A DNA stretch of 6,922 nucleotides from Firmicutes bacterium UBA6811 (lineage in GTDB: Bacteria; Bacillota; SHA-98; UBA4971), in contig DKEX01000069.1 of the NCBI GenBank assembly GCA_002452295.1, positions 1-6,922 on the forward strand. Reading direction: 5' to 3'. The notes below the pieces were generated by a model. The model did no database searches. It was given only the letters and a program-made list of their open reading frames with translations, and was not told where the DNA came from. The translations under genes and the position numbers were made by a program. Positions 1-5,677 of this stretch are shown here, one piece after another (position 1 is the first letter of the stretch; every line of letters begins with the position of its first letter).

Positions 1-806
1 GCCGGCGCAACGATAGGCTTCGGCGCGACGATTATTCCGAGTATCAGCAGGACCATAGCGACGCCGAGCTCAAGTGCGTTGATGTAGTCTCGCGGCTGCA
101 GGAGTCGTTGGACAGGAAGCGTGGAGGCGAAGTAGATGTATACCATGACAATAACGATCCATGCCGCGCTGGTGAGCCTTATCGGGATGTAAAGCCCCAT
201 CCAGATGGTGAGGTACATCAACACCATCGCCACGATGGAGCCCACAAGGAGGCTGCCCTTCTTGTTGAACAAGTACCACGAAAGCCCCATGGCGATGGGA
301 ATCTCGACCCAGATCGGGAACGCCGACTCCGGGTACTTCACGAAAAGGCTCGCAATGAGAATGGCGAAGATGGCTACGACAATCCAGAGACAGAAGAATA
401 TGATCGCAAAGAACAGCGTCCTCGCGCGAGGGTTCACGACAGGCCCTGTTATGTCGCCTATCGACTTGCCCTGGTGCCTCATGGAGATAACAAGGGCCCC
501 AAGGTCGTGAACCGCGCCTGCGAAGATGGACCCGAGAACAACCCAGAGGAGCGCAGGAACCCAGCCCCATATGACACCGAGAACCGGGCCTACAATCGGA
601 CCGGTTCCTGCGATCGAAGTGAAATGGTGACCCGTAAGTATGATCCTGTTAGTCGGCACGTAGTCCACGTGGTCGTTGATCTGCTCCGCCGGAGTCAGAT
701 TCTTCGCGGCGAGCTCGAACAGCTTGTGCCCGAGCCTCTTTCCATATAGGTTATATGCGAGGATATACAGGAGGAAGGTCACTACCATCACAAGCAGAGA
801 ATTCAT
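1..806 (-). CDS. cstA: Carbon starvation protein CstA family transporter, N-terminal 268 residues (runs off the window edge)
   Basis: This is an integral membrane transporter of the CstA/BtsT family, known from characterised members to take up peptides or pyruvate during carbon limitation. The frame is open from an ATG at 806-804 to base 1, so the C-terminal part is outside the window. A strong site, GGAGG, lies 8 bases before the ATG and fixes the start. The protein opens with a membrane helix (about residues 3-20). Family signatures follow: DYVPT near 48-52, GHHFTSIAGTGPIVGP at 59-74, GAVHDLGALVISMR at 97-110, and LPVQRLLQPRDY at 230-241, which matches the LPVWLLLAPRDY stretch I recall from E. 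coli CstA. About seven hydrophobic segments are visible. It lies 99 bases after a broken YlbF/YheA-like gene with no clear terminator between. Family assignment is firm; the exact substrate is not shown by the sequence. Confidence 0.94.
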   Translation of the reverse strand, partial: MNSLLVMVVTFLLYILAYNLYGKRLGHKLFELAAKNLTPAEQINDHVDYVPTNRIILTGHHFTSIAGTGPIVGPVLGVIWGWVPALLWVVLGSIFAGAVHDLGALVISMRHQGKSIGDITGPVVNPRARTLFFAIIFFCLWIVVAIFAILIASLFVKYPESAFPIWVEIPIAMGLSWYLFNKKGSLLVGSIVAMVLMYLTIWMGLYIPIRLTSAAWIVIVMVYIYFASTLPVQRLLQPRDYINALELGVAMVLLILGIIVAPKPIVAP

Positions 807-861
807 CGCATCCACCTCCATGTGAGAATTTGGAAGCGAACCTCCCACCATGGCGCCTCAG

Positions 862-899
862 ATTTGCTTTTCGCCATCCGAAGATGAATTCCTGCAAAT
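862..899 (-). other. Possible hairpin in the cstA leader
   Basis: On the minus strand ATTTGC (899-894) can pair with GCAAAT (867-862). Inside it CTTCG can pair with CGAAAAG, leaving two bulged bases and a GATGG loop. There is a ten-base unpaired stretch on one side only, so the fold is imperfect. No run of T follows, so it is not a standard terminator. It lies about 55 bases before the cstA start and could be a leader structure or chance. I found no convincing -35/-10 pair and no catabolite (cre) site in this gap. Confidence 0.2.
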
Positions 900-905
900 T
901 CGTGC

Positions 906-1140
906 CTAATTGTTGCTACCAGCTTCACAAATATGCAACTCGTGCACATTAGCCCCCTCTTCACGTGAAGTCAGCACCAGACGCATGCGAGGGAGCAGCA
1001 TCATCTTCTCAAAGTCTCGGAACATGATTCTCGCCGCCTCGTGGGATTCGATCTCCTTTCTGGCATCGAGAACGCGCTTGAACTCAGAAGATTCTCTCTA
1101 GCGCGCTGGCAAGCTCCTTCGCCCCTTCCACGGCGGACAT
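906..1140 (-). pseudogene. Broken YlbF/YheA-family (Com_YlbF-like) gene, one frameshift and a premature end
   Basis: An ATG at 1140-1138 has a good GGAGG site 9 bases upstream. It begins MSAVEGAKELASALERIF and stops at TGA 1086-1084. A shift of frame in the GA-repeat tract at about 1093-1099 restores a sensible protein, SSEFKRVLDARKEIES and then HEAARIMFRDFEKMMLL, which ends at TAG 908-906. The joined product fits the helical pattern of YlbF/YheA/YmcA proteins: A.AL..S.EF near the start, then EA.R.MF..F. B. subtilis YheA, as I recall it, has NALRGSEEF and ESAKRMFENF in the same places. Family members usually have about 115-150 residues; even the repaired frame gives only about 78, so the C-terminal helix is lost. 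Some relatives (YlbF, YmcA) act with YaaT on RNase Y and development. The gene starts 68 bases after pth ends, in the same direction. A sequencing error could explain the shift but not the short end. Confidence 0.65.
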
Positions 1141-1208
1141 CAGTTCCGCCCTCCATCACGGTGCAGACACGCGCATGCGACCGGGCCGAGGCCGCGCCTG
1201 GTGAGGCG

Positions 1209-1769
1209 TCACCCGTTGAACCTGTTCATCGCCTCATCGATGCCATAGGCGACCCAGGCCTCCACCGCATCGGCGGCGCGGCCAAGCGCCTCTGGCATCG
1301 TAGCAAGCTCCCCCCGGGTGAACCACTCCAGCACGTAGGTCACGGCATCCTCGGCGGGACCCGGCCTCCCAATCCCCACCCTCAGCCTGGGGAACTCCTC
1401 GCTGCCGAGGAGGGCTGTAACGGACTTCAGGCCGTTGTGCCCGCCGTCGCTCCCCTTCGGCCGCATGCGTATATGGCCGGGACCGAGGGCCATGTCATCG
1501 ACCACGACCATGATATCGGAGATCGCCACACCATACCACCCGGCGATGGCACGAACAGCGTACCCGCTGCGGTTCATGTAGGTGAGCGGCTTCGCAAGCA
1601 GGACCTGCTCCCCGGAGATCCCGGCCTGCCCGAGAAGGGCATGGAACCTCCGCCGGAAAGCATCGATGCTTTTCCTCCTCGCAAGCAGGTCAATGACCAT
1701 GAAGCCGACGTTGTGCCGGGAGCCCTCATACCGGCTGCCCGGGTTGCCAAGCCCCACAACAAGCTTCAC
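1209..1769 (-). CDS. pth: Peptidyl-tRNA hydrolase
   Basis: A cytoplasmic esterase that frees tRNA from peptidyl-tRNA dropped by stalled ribosomes; it is essential in most bacteria. The product is 186 residues, normal for the family. It starts at a GTG (1769-1767) giving MKLVVGLGNPG; an in-frame open stretch continues upstream but would add an arginine-rich tail unlike any Pth, so the GTG is preferred. AGGAAG lies about 9 bases before it, inside the end of rplY. Visible motifs are GLGNPG at 6-11 with N9, RHNVGF at 18-23 with the catalytic histidine H19, KPLTYMNRSG at 60-69 with N66, DD at 91-92 (D91 matches the catalytic aspartate), and GSDGGHNGLKS at 106-116 with H111 and N112. Only 4 bases separate it from the rplY stop, which suggests coupled translation. 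No T-rich terminator follows its TGA. Confidence 0.96.
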   Translation of the reverse strand: MKLVVGLGNPGSRYEGSRHNVGFMVIDLLARRKSIDAFRRRFHALLGQAGISGEQVLLAKPLTYMNRSGYAVRAIAGWYGVAISDIMVVVDDMALGPGHIRMRPKGSDGGHNGLKSVTALLGSEEFPRLRVGIGRPGPAEDAVTYVLEWFTRGELATMPEALGRAADAVEAWVAYGIDEAMNRFNG

Positions 1770-1773
1770 GAGC

Positions 1774-2421
1774 TTACTCTTCCTTCTTATCCTCGGCGCC
1801 CTCTTCGGCCTCGCCAGCCTCGGCAGCCGCCGGCTTCTCCGCCTCGGCCACCTTGGCAGGCGCCGCGACCGCCACCACGATCTCGTCCCCGTGGGCAAGG
1901 GCCCGCACGCCCTCTGGCAGCTCGAGGTTGGCCACCTTGAGCGAGTCGCCGATCCTCAAGCCCGACACATTCACCTCGACTCTGTCGGGCATGTCGGCAG
2001 GCAGAGCGTGAAGCTGGATCTCCCACAGCATGTGCTCGAGCACGCCGCCATCGTTAAGACGCCTATCCTCGCCCACCAGCACCACCCGGATCGAGGCGGT
2101 TATGGCTTCGGTCATGGACACTTCCTGGAAGTCCGCGTGAATGATATCGCCACGGACGAAGTCGCGCTGGACCTCCTTCAGCACGACGGTCTTCTCAGCG
2201 GCGCCCTTTCCGTCACCGGAGATGACCAGCCTGACCAGCTTGCCGGCGCCGAGCCCCGCCTGGACCGCTCTGGCAAACTCTCGCTCGTCGAGGCTGATGG
2301 CAGTGGTATCCTTTCCCCTGCCGTACACCACTGCAGGCACCTCGCCCCTGGCGCGGGCCTTTCGCGCAGCGCCCTTGCCGATCTCATGTCGTGGCTCTGC
2401 TTTGACAACTACTTCCTTCAC
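1774..2421 (-). CDS. rplY: Large-subunit ribosomal protein bL25, long CTC/TL5 form
   Basis: Binds 5S rRNA in the large ribosomal subunit; the B. subtilis member, Ctc, is also known as a general stress protein. The product has 215 residues and starts at GTG 2421-2419, with AAGGAG about 10 bases upstream. The N-terminal L25 domain covers about 1-95: GKGAARKARARGEVPAVVYG is the typical RNA-binding opening, and VQRDFVRGDIIHADFQEV closes the domain. The second TL5-type beta domain spans about 96-185 (PADMPDRVEVNVSGLRIGDS, with PEGVRALAHGDEIV near its end). The last 30 residues are a low-complexity acidic tail of Ala, Glu and Lys, as is common in the long form. It lies 47 bases after prs and 4 before pth, in the order usual for Bacillota. 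Confidence 0.95.
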   Translation of the reverse strand: MKEVVVKAEPRHEIGKGAARKARARGEVPAVVYGRGKDTTAISLDEREFARAVQAGLGAGKLVRLVISGDGKGAAEKTVVLKEVQRDFVRGDIIHADFQEVSMTEAITASIRVVLVGEDRRLNDGGVLEHMLWEIQLHALPADMPDRVEVNVSGLRIGDSLKVANLELPEGVRALAHGDEIVVAVAAPAKVAEAEKPAAAEAGEAEEGAEDKKEE

Positions 2422-2468
2422 TTCGTAACAGCTCCTTCCGAACTCCGCTGCCGGCTGAGTCGATCTCC

Positions 2469-3443
2469 CTAGTCGAACAGGATCGACACCGAAAGCTCCT
2501 CGTATATGCGGCGAATGGCCTCGGCGAGAAGCGGCGCGACGGAGAGCACCTCCATTCTCTCAGGGCGCCTGCTCTCGTCGATGGGTATAGTGTCGGTCAC
2601 GACGATCTTCTTGATCCCCGAGGCCGCCAGGATATCCCTGGCAGGTCCCGACAGAAGGGCGTGGGTGCACGCCGCGTACACGTCGCGCGCCCCAGCGCCA
2701 TGAAGGGCCTCGGCCGCCTGTACTAGTGTACCGCCGGTGTCTATTATATCATCGACGAGGACGACGGATCTGCCATCCACGTCGCCGATGATGTTCATCA
2801 CCTCCGACACGTCCGGCGCGGGCCGCCTCTTATCGATAACGACGAGGTCTGCGTGGACTTTTCCCGCCATGACCCGCGCTCTTGCCACACCCCCGATATC
2901 CGGCGAGGCCACGACGAAGTCTTCGAGCCCGGTTTCCTCAAAATACTTCGACAGGATCGGCATCGCCAGGAGCGGGTCCACGGGAATGTCGAAGAACCCC
3001 TGCACCTGCCCGGCGTGCAGGTCAACGGTGACCATCCTGTCGCATCCCGCCGTCACCAGCAGGTTGGCGACGAGCTTGGCGGTTATCGGGTCCCTGGCTT
3101 TCGTCTTTCTATCCTGCCTGGCGTAACCATAGTACGGAATCACCGCGGTCACCGTCTTCGCCGAGGCGCGCCTCATGGCGTCTATGATGATGAGGAGCTC
3201 TATCAGGTTCTCGTTCACCGGGGGACAGGTGGGCTGAACCACGAAGACGTCGGTGCCCCGGACGCTCTCTTCGATGGCGACCCTGATTTCGCCGTCGCGG
3301 AACCTGTCCACTTTCATGGCAGCAAGCCCCACCCCGAGGTGGGAGGCTATCGCCTCCGCGAGGCCCGGATGGGCGCGCCCTGTAAAGATCTTCATCTTCT
3401 TGTAGGACGGCAGCATCATGTGGATTCCGCCTGCTTCACTCAT
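2469..3443 (-). CDS. prs: Ribose-phosphate pyrophosphokinase (PRPP synthetase)
   Basis: Makes PRPP from ribose 5-phosphate and ATP, feeding purine, pyrimidine, NAD, histidine and tryptophan synthesis in the cytoplasm. The chosen ATG (3443-3441) gives 324 residues, close to the usual 310-320; a GTG three bases earlier (3446-3444) is possible, and a GGGGGG tract suits either. The first 15 or so residues are a non-conserved tail before KIFTGRAHPGLAEAIA. Motifs seen are RFRDGE at 47-52, DVFVVQ at 65-70, PPVNENLIELLIIIDAM at 74-90, the flexible loop YYGYARQDRK at 104-113, DLHAGQ..GFFDIPVD at 141-156 with catalytic H143, SPDIGGVARAR at 180-190, and the PRPP loop VVLVDDIIDTGGT at 227-239. The ATG shares one base with the glmU stop (TGATG), so translation is probably coupled. 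The C-terminus SVSILFD resembles B. subtilis SVSYLFS. Confidence 0.97.
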   Translation of the reverse strand: MSEAGGIHMMLPSYKKMKIFTGRAHPGLAEAIASHLGVGLAAMKVDRFRDGEIRVAIEESVRGTDVFVVQPTCPPVNENLIELLIIIDAMRRASAKTVTAVIPYYGYARQDRKTKARDPITAKLVANLLVTAGCDRMVTVDLHAGQVQGFFDIPVDPLLAMPILSKYFEETGLEDFVVASPDIGGVARARVMAGKVHADLVVIDKRRPAPDVSEVMNIIGDVDGRSVVLVDDIIDTGGTLVQAAEALHGAGARDVYAACTHALLSGPARDILAASGIKKIVVTDTIPIDESRRPERMEVLSVAPLLAEAIRRIYEELSVSILFD

Positions 3444-4885
3444 CACGCAAACCCCCCTGACTCGTTGCTGGAACGGCCGCCGGGGCCCGGGCCGGCGCGA
3501 CCTTCCGCCTTCTCACGCCGTTCGAGACGTCTTTTGACCCAGCCGTGGATCTCCTTCTGAAGGCCGCGCGCAATACCCAGCGCGCCTTCAGGCACATCCC
3601 TCGTGATGGTGGAGCCAGCTGCAACATAAGCGCCCTTGCCGATCCTGACGGGAGCTACAAGGTTGGAGTTGCTGCCGATGAACACGCGATCCTCGATGAT
3701 GGTAGGATGCTTCTGCCACCCGTCGTAGTTGCACGTGATGGTCCCGGCGCCCACGTTGACTCCCTCACCCACCGTGGCATCCCCCAGGTACGTCTGGTGA
3801 GGGACCTTGCTGCCCTTCCCTATGATAGATTTCTTGACCTCCACGAACGTGCCGACCTTGGACTTCTCCTCGAGGACGGTGCCCGGCCGCAGGAAGCTGT
3901 ATGGCCCCACGGTCGCGCCTGGCCCTATCGCGGACTGAAGCACCACCGCGTTGGACACCGACGCCCCGTCGGATACGGCGGAGTCTGCCATCCGGACGAA
4001 CGGACCGATGGTGCAACTCTCGCCGATGACCGTCTTTCCCTGAAGGACCGTGAACGGGAGGATGATCGTGTCCCGCCCCACGACCACGCTGGCGTCCACA
4101 AACGTCGACGGCGGATCGACGAGCGTCACGCCGGAGAGCATCAGGCGCTCACGTACCCTGTCCCGGAAGATGCGCTCGGCCTCCGCGAGCTGGACCCGTG
4201 TATTGATCCCCCGTGCCGACAGGGGATCCCGCGCTCTCACGACCCTCACCGGGAAGCCTTTTCCTATCATGATGCCGATGACATCGGTGAGATAGTATTC
4301 GTCTTGAGCGTTTTCCGGAGCGATGCCGTGCAAGGCATCGAAAAGGGCGTGCGTGTCAAAGCAGTATATCGAGCTGTTAACCTCCCGTGTTGCCGCTTCC
4401 TCGGCGGACGCGTCTTTCTCTTCGACGATCTTCACGATCTCGCCCTGCGGCCCCCGGATGATCCGGCCATACCCCGAAGGGTCGTCGAGCACCGCGGAGA
4501 GCACGGTGGCCAGCGCCCCACTCTCCTGGTGACCTTCCACGAGCGTAGCAAGGTCATCCCCGGAGAGGAAGGCTGCGTCGCCCGCCACCACGGCGCAGGT
4601 GCCGGTGTACTCGCGAAGCGCGCCCTCCGCCTGCATCACGGCATGCCCGGTGCCGAGCTGTTCCGCCTGAAAGACGCATTCCCCACGCATTCCGACAGCC
4701 TGCTTCACCAGGTCGGCCCCGTGCCCAACGACAACGATAACTCGCGTTGCCCCGGCGGCATCGACGGCGTCGAGTACATGCGATATCATGGGCTTCCCAC
4801 ATATCTCGTGCATCACCTTGGGAACCCGGGATTTCATCCGGGTTCCGAGCCCGGCGGCGAGCACGATCGCCACAAATTCCGCCAT
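3443..4885 (-). CDS. glmU: Bifunctional GlmU: glucosamine-1-phosphate acetyltransferase / GlcNAc-1-phosphate uridylyltransferase
   Basis: Carries out the last two steps to UDP-GlcNAc, needed for peptidoglycan and teichoic-type polymers. The start is ATG 4885-4883 with GGGGG 7 bases upstream, giving 480 residues against a usual 450-460. The N-terminal nucleotidyltransferase domain (about 1-230) has LAAGLGTRMKSRVPKVMH at 9-26 with K23, QLGTGHAV at 76-83, D103 of GD for Mg, EVNSSIYCF at 168-176 and N228. The left-handed beta-helix acetyltransferase domain (about 250-447) has hexapeptide repeats, KVGTFVEVKKS at 343-353, PHQTYLGDA at 362-370 with the catalytic H363, and NVGAGTITCNYDG at 377-389. 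Two oddities: the usual GDxPLL is GDAAFL at 102-107, and there is a charged then Gly/Ser-rich tail from about 450 that is not conserved. It heads the glmU-prs-rplY-pth unit and overlaps prs. Confidence 0.97.
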   Translation of the reverse strand: MAEFVAIVLAAGLGTRMKSRVPKVMHEICGKPMISHVLDAVDAAGATRVIVVVGHGADLVKQAVGMRGECVFQAEQLGTGHAVMQAEGALREYTGTCAVVAGDAAFLSGDDLATLVEGHQESGALATVLSAVLDDPSGYGRIIRGPQGEIVKIVEEKDASAEEAATREVNSSIYCFDTHALFDALHGIAPENAQDEYYLTDVIGIMIGKGFPVRVVRARDPLSARGINTRVQLAEAERIFRDRVRERLMLSGVTLVDPPSTFVDASVVVGRDTIILPFTVLQGKTVIGESCTIGPFVRMADSAVSDGASVSNAVVLQSAIGPGATVGPYSFLRPGTVLEEKSKVGTFVEVKKSIIGKGSKVPHQTYLGDATVGEGVNVGAGTITCNYDGWQKHPTIIEDRVFIGSNSNLVAPVRIGKGAYVAAGSTITRDVPEGALGIARGLQKEIHGWVKRRLERREKAEGRAGPGPGGRSSNESGGFA

Positions 4886-4947
4886 GTTCATTCCCCCGAA
4901 ACGACTTCTCGACGCGCCGCGCACAAATAAGGATGGGCGCGGCATGC

Positions 4948-4961
4948 GGCCCCGAAGGGCC
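4948..4961 (-). other. UUCG-capped hairpin in the glmU leader
   Basis: On the minus strand GGCCC-TTCG-GGGCC forms a perfect 5-base-pair stem with a very stable UUCG loop. It lies about 63 bases before the glmU start and about 30 bases inside the transcript predicted from the upstream sigma-H-like promoter. No run of T follows, so it is not a terminator. It may stabilise the leader RNA or be chance in GC-rich DNA. Confidence 0.35.
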
Positions 4962-4998
4962 CGTGTTTCTTCCGCCCCGCGTTGCCTGGTCCGCAGAC

Positions 4999-5027
4999 AT
5001 ATTCAACGCTGGCGCGGGGTTTCCTTC
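4999..5027 (-). promoter_or_regulatory. Candidate sigma-H promoter upstream of glmU
   Basis: Reading the minus strand, GAAGGAAAC (5027-5019), an 11-base spacer, then GTTGAATAT (5007-4999). Against the B. subtilis sigma-H consensus as I remember it (RNAGGAWWW, 11-12 bases, RNNGAATWW), the first box matches 8 of 9 positions and the second 9 of 9. Transcription would begin near 4992, leaving a leader of about 107 bases before glmU. In B. subtilis the gene directly before glmU, spoVG, is a well-known sigma-H target, so the context is suggestive. No good sigma-A promoter was found in the same gap. This is a pattern match only. Confidence 0.45.
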
Positions 5028-5040
5028 CGTGCCCGCGCAC

Positions 5041-5080
5041 AAAAGACGGCGAGAGGAGCCGGCTTCCCGCCCCCCTCGCC
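5041..5080 (-). terminator. Rho-independent terminator after the AbrB-like gene
   Basis: On the minus strand GGCGAGGGGGGC (5080-5069) pairs with GCTCCTCTCGCC (5059-5048) over 12 base pairs including two G-U pairs, with a 9-base loop, followed by GTCTTTTG. There is no T run on the plus-strand side, so it works for the minus strand. It sits about 75 bases past the stop of the AbrB-like gene and 14 bases before the candidate glmU promoter, which neatly separates the two transcription units. Confidence 0.65.
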
Positions 5081-5155
5081 CCGAAGGCTACAACCCATGA
5101 AAAAGGACGCAAGACCTTGTGCGAGGGCCACACCCTCTCCGGACGGCCCCGGGCT

Positions 5156-5341
5156 TCAATCCTCCGTGCCATACTGTGTGCAGGCTTCCTTTACCTTCGC
5201 AGCGACTATCACCCCATTCTGTACGCTGAAGGCCAGGTCATCGAAGGGCTGGAGCCCGAGATGCCGGAGCACCTCCTCCGGCAAGGTAATGGTCCCACCC
5301 GGCAAGACGCTGGTCACCACCCGAAACCTACCACGGTTCAA
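5156..5341 (-). CDS. Small AbrB/SpoVT-type (swapped-hairpin) DNA-binding protein
   Basis: Probably a dimeric DNA-binding regulator in the cytoplasm, or an antitoxin-like relative; no toxin gene is next to it. The chosen TTG start (5341-5339) gives 61 residues and has AAGGGGGG just upstream. A GTG at 5362-5360 would give 68 residues with a Gly/Trp-rich front and no ribosome binding site. The core, about residues 6-50, is the classic looped-hinge pattern: FRVVTSVLPGGTITLPEEV at 6-24 (beta strand, then the ITLP turn, where AbrB relatives have I.IP or ITLPKEV), the helix LRHLGLQPFDDLAF at 25-38, then VQNGVIVAAKV at 40-50. The last 11 residues, which include a Cys, are not conserved. It has its own promoter and terminator, so it is a one-gene unit between the transpeptidase and glmU. 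The fold call is good; its targets are unknown. Confidence 0.8.
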   Translation of the reverse strand: MNRGRFRVVTSVLPGGTITLPEEVLRHLGLQPFDDLAFSVQNGVIVAAKVKEACTQYGTED

Positions 5342-5365
5342 CCCCCATCCCCCCTTCCTCACCCA

Positions 5366-5389
5366 GGTATGGAATGCATTGCCATTACC
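5366..5389. promoter_or_regulatory. Operator-like palindrome at the start of the AbrB-like transcript
   Basis: On the plus strand GGTATGG (5366-5372), the perfect palindrome AATGCATT (5373-5380), G, then CCATTACC (5382-5389). The arms are complementary except for one extra base in the right arm. The site directly abuts the -10 box and covers the predicted start of transcription near 5383, a position where a bound protein would block transcription. Autoregulation by the AbrB-like product is a reasonable guess, since AbrB relatives often do this. Confidence 0.45.
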
Positions 5390-5418
5390 ATTCTATAACA
5401 GCTGTGGTCGCAATTCAA
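5390..5418 (-). promoter_or_regulatory. Sigma-A promoter for the AbrB-like gene
   Basis: Minus strand TTGAAT (5418-5413), a 17-base spacer, then TAGAAT (5395-5390). The -35 matches 4 of 6 and the -10 matches 5 of 6 consensus bases at the ideal spacing. The predicted start of transcription near 5383 leaves a leader of about 42 bases. This AT-rich patch stands out in an otherwise GC-rich gap. Confidence 0.7.
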
Positions 5419-5580
5419 GGCCATGTGATGAAAACTCTCGAAGAAGTTCGATTTCGGACCAGTTGCGCACTATGTGTCGTGTTTTGCGCCGACGCGTTGT
5501 TCCTTACGCTTGCATTTGCAGTATATTGACCGTTATCATACTCATGCGGCACATGCCGGTGCGCGAGACGCCATCCCCTC

Positions 5581-5596
5581 CGCCTGCCGGCAGGCG
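5581..5596. repeat. Perfect 16-base GC palindrome
   Basis: CGCCTGCCGGCAGGCG is its own reverse complement with no loop. There is no T run on either side, so it is not a standard terminator. It could be a protein-binding site, part of a dispersed genomic repeat, or an inefficient transcription stop; this window has only one copy. Confidence 0.5.
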
Positions 5597-5608
5597 CCCG
5601 GGCCGACC

Positions 5609-5637
5609 CCCAGCTGCGGCGACCTGCGTCGGCTGGG
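5609..5637. repeat. Nested inverted repeat after the transpeptidase gene
   Basis: On the plus strand CCCAGC (5609-5614) pairs with GCTGGG (5632-5637). Inside, CGAC pairs with GTCG around a CTGC loop, with five unpaired bases on one side. It lies about 40 bases beyond the transpeptidase stop and may serve as a transcript 3' end together with the neighbouring palindrome, but it lacks a T tail on the coding strand. Confidence 0.35.
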
Positions 5638-5677
5638 TTGTCTCGTGGGGTTCCTTACTCAAGGTCGAGAGGTTCGC

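Larger units (their letters stand above)
5419..5677. other. Intergenic gap between the L,D-transpeptidase and AbrB-like genes
   Basis: I see no supportable gene here on either strand; the open frames are very short or carry no ribosome binding site at a proper distance. The half nearer the transpeptidase is GC-rich and holds two inverted repeats (5581-5596 and 5609-5637). The other half is more AT-rich, with AGTAT and ATACT half-sites around 5520-5543 on the plus strand, but no convincing promoter apart from the one for the AbrB-like gene. No T-tailed terminator for the transpeptidase was found. Confidence 0.6.

Noticed and set aside
108..749. Open frames on both strands at the left end, 70-749
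   Set aside because: The real gene is cstA in another minus-strand frame, with clear motifs and a ribosome binding site; these are its shadows.
807..905. Possible catabolite (cre) site before cstA, TGGCGAAAAGCA on the minus strand
   Set aside because: It lacks the central CG at the required position and is not a near match to the consensus.
1770..1898. Upstream extension of pth by 43 codons
   Set aside because: It overlaps the end of rplY in another frame, is Arg-rich and unlike any Pth; the GTG at 1769 gives the exact family N-terminus.
1041..2472. Two long plus-strand frames opposite pth and rplY
   Set aside because: Both are antisense to genes with diagnostic motifs and have no recognisable domain.
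3545..4930. A 461-codon open frame on the plus strand, opposite glmU
   Set aside because: It is the antisense of a fully convincing GlmU; its translation is rich in His, Arg and Pro and shows no family motif.
4886..4945. Upstream extension of glmU by 20 codons
   Set aside because: The extension is not conserved in GlmU and the GGGGG site is ideally placed for the ATG at 4885.
4886..5040. Riboswitch or glmS-type ribozyme in the glmU leader
   Set aside because: Only a short UUCG hairpin and one inverted repeat are visible; there is no recognisable conserved core, and the glmS ribozyme belongs before glmS.
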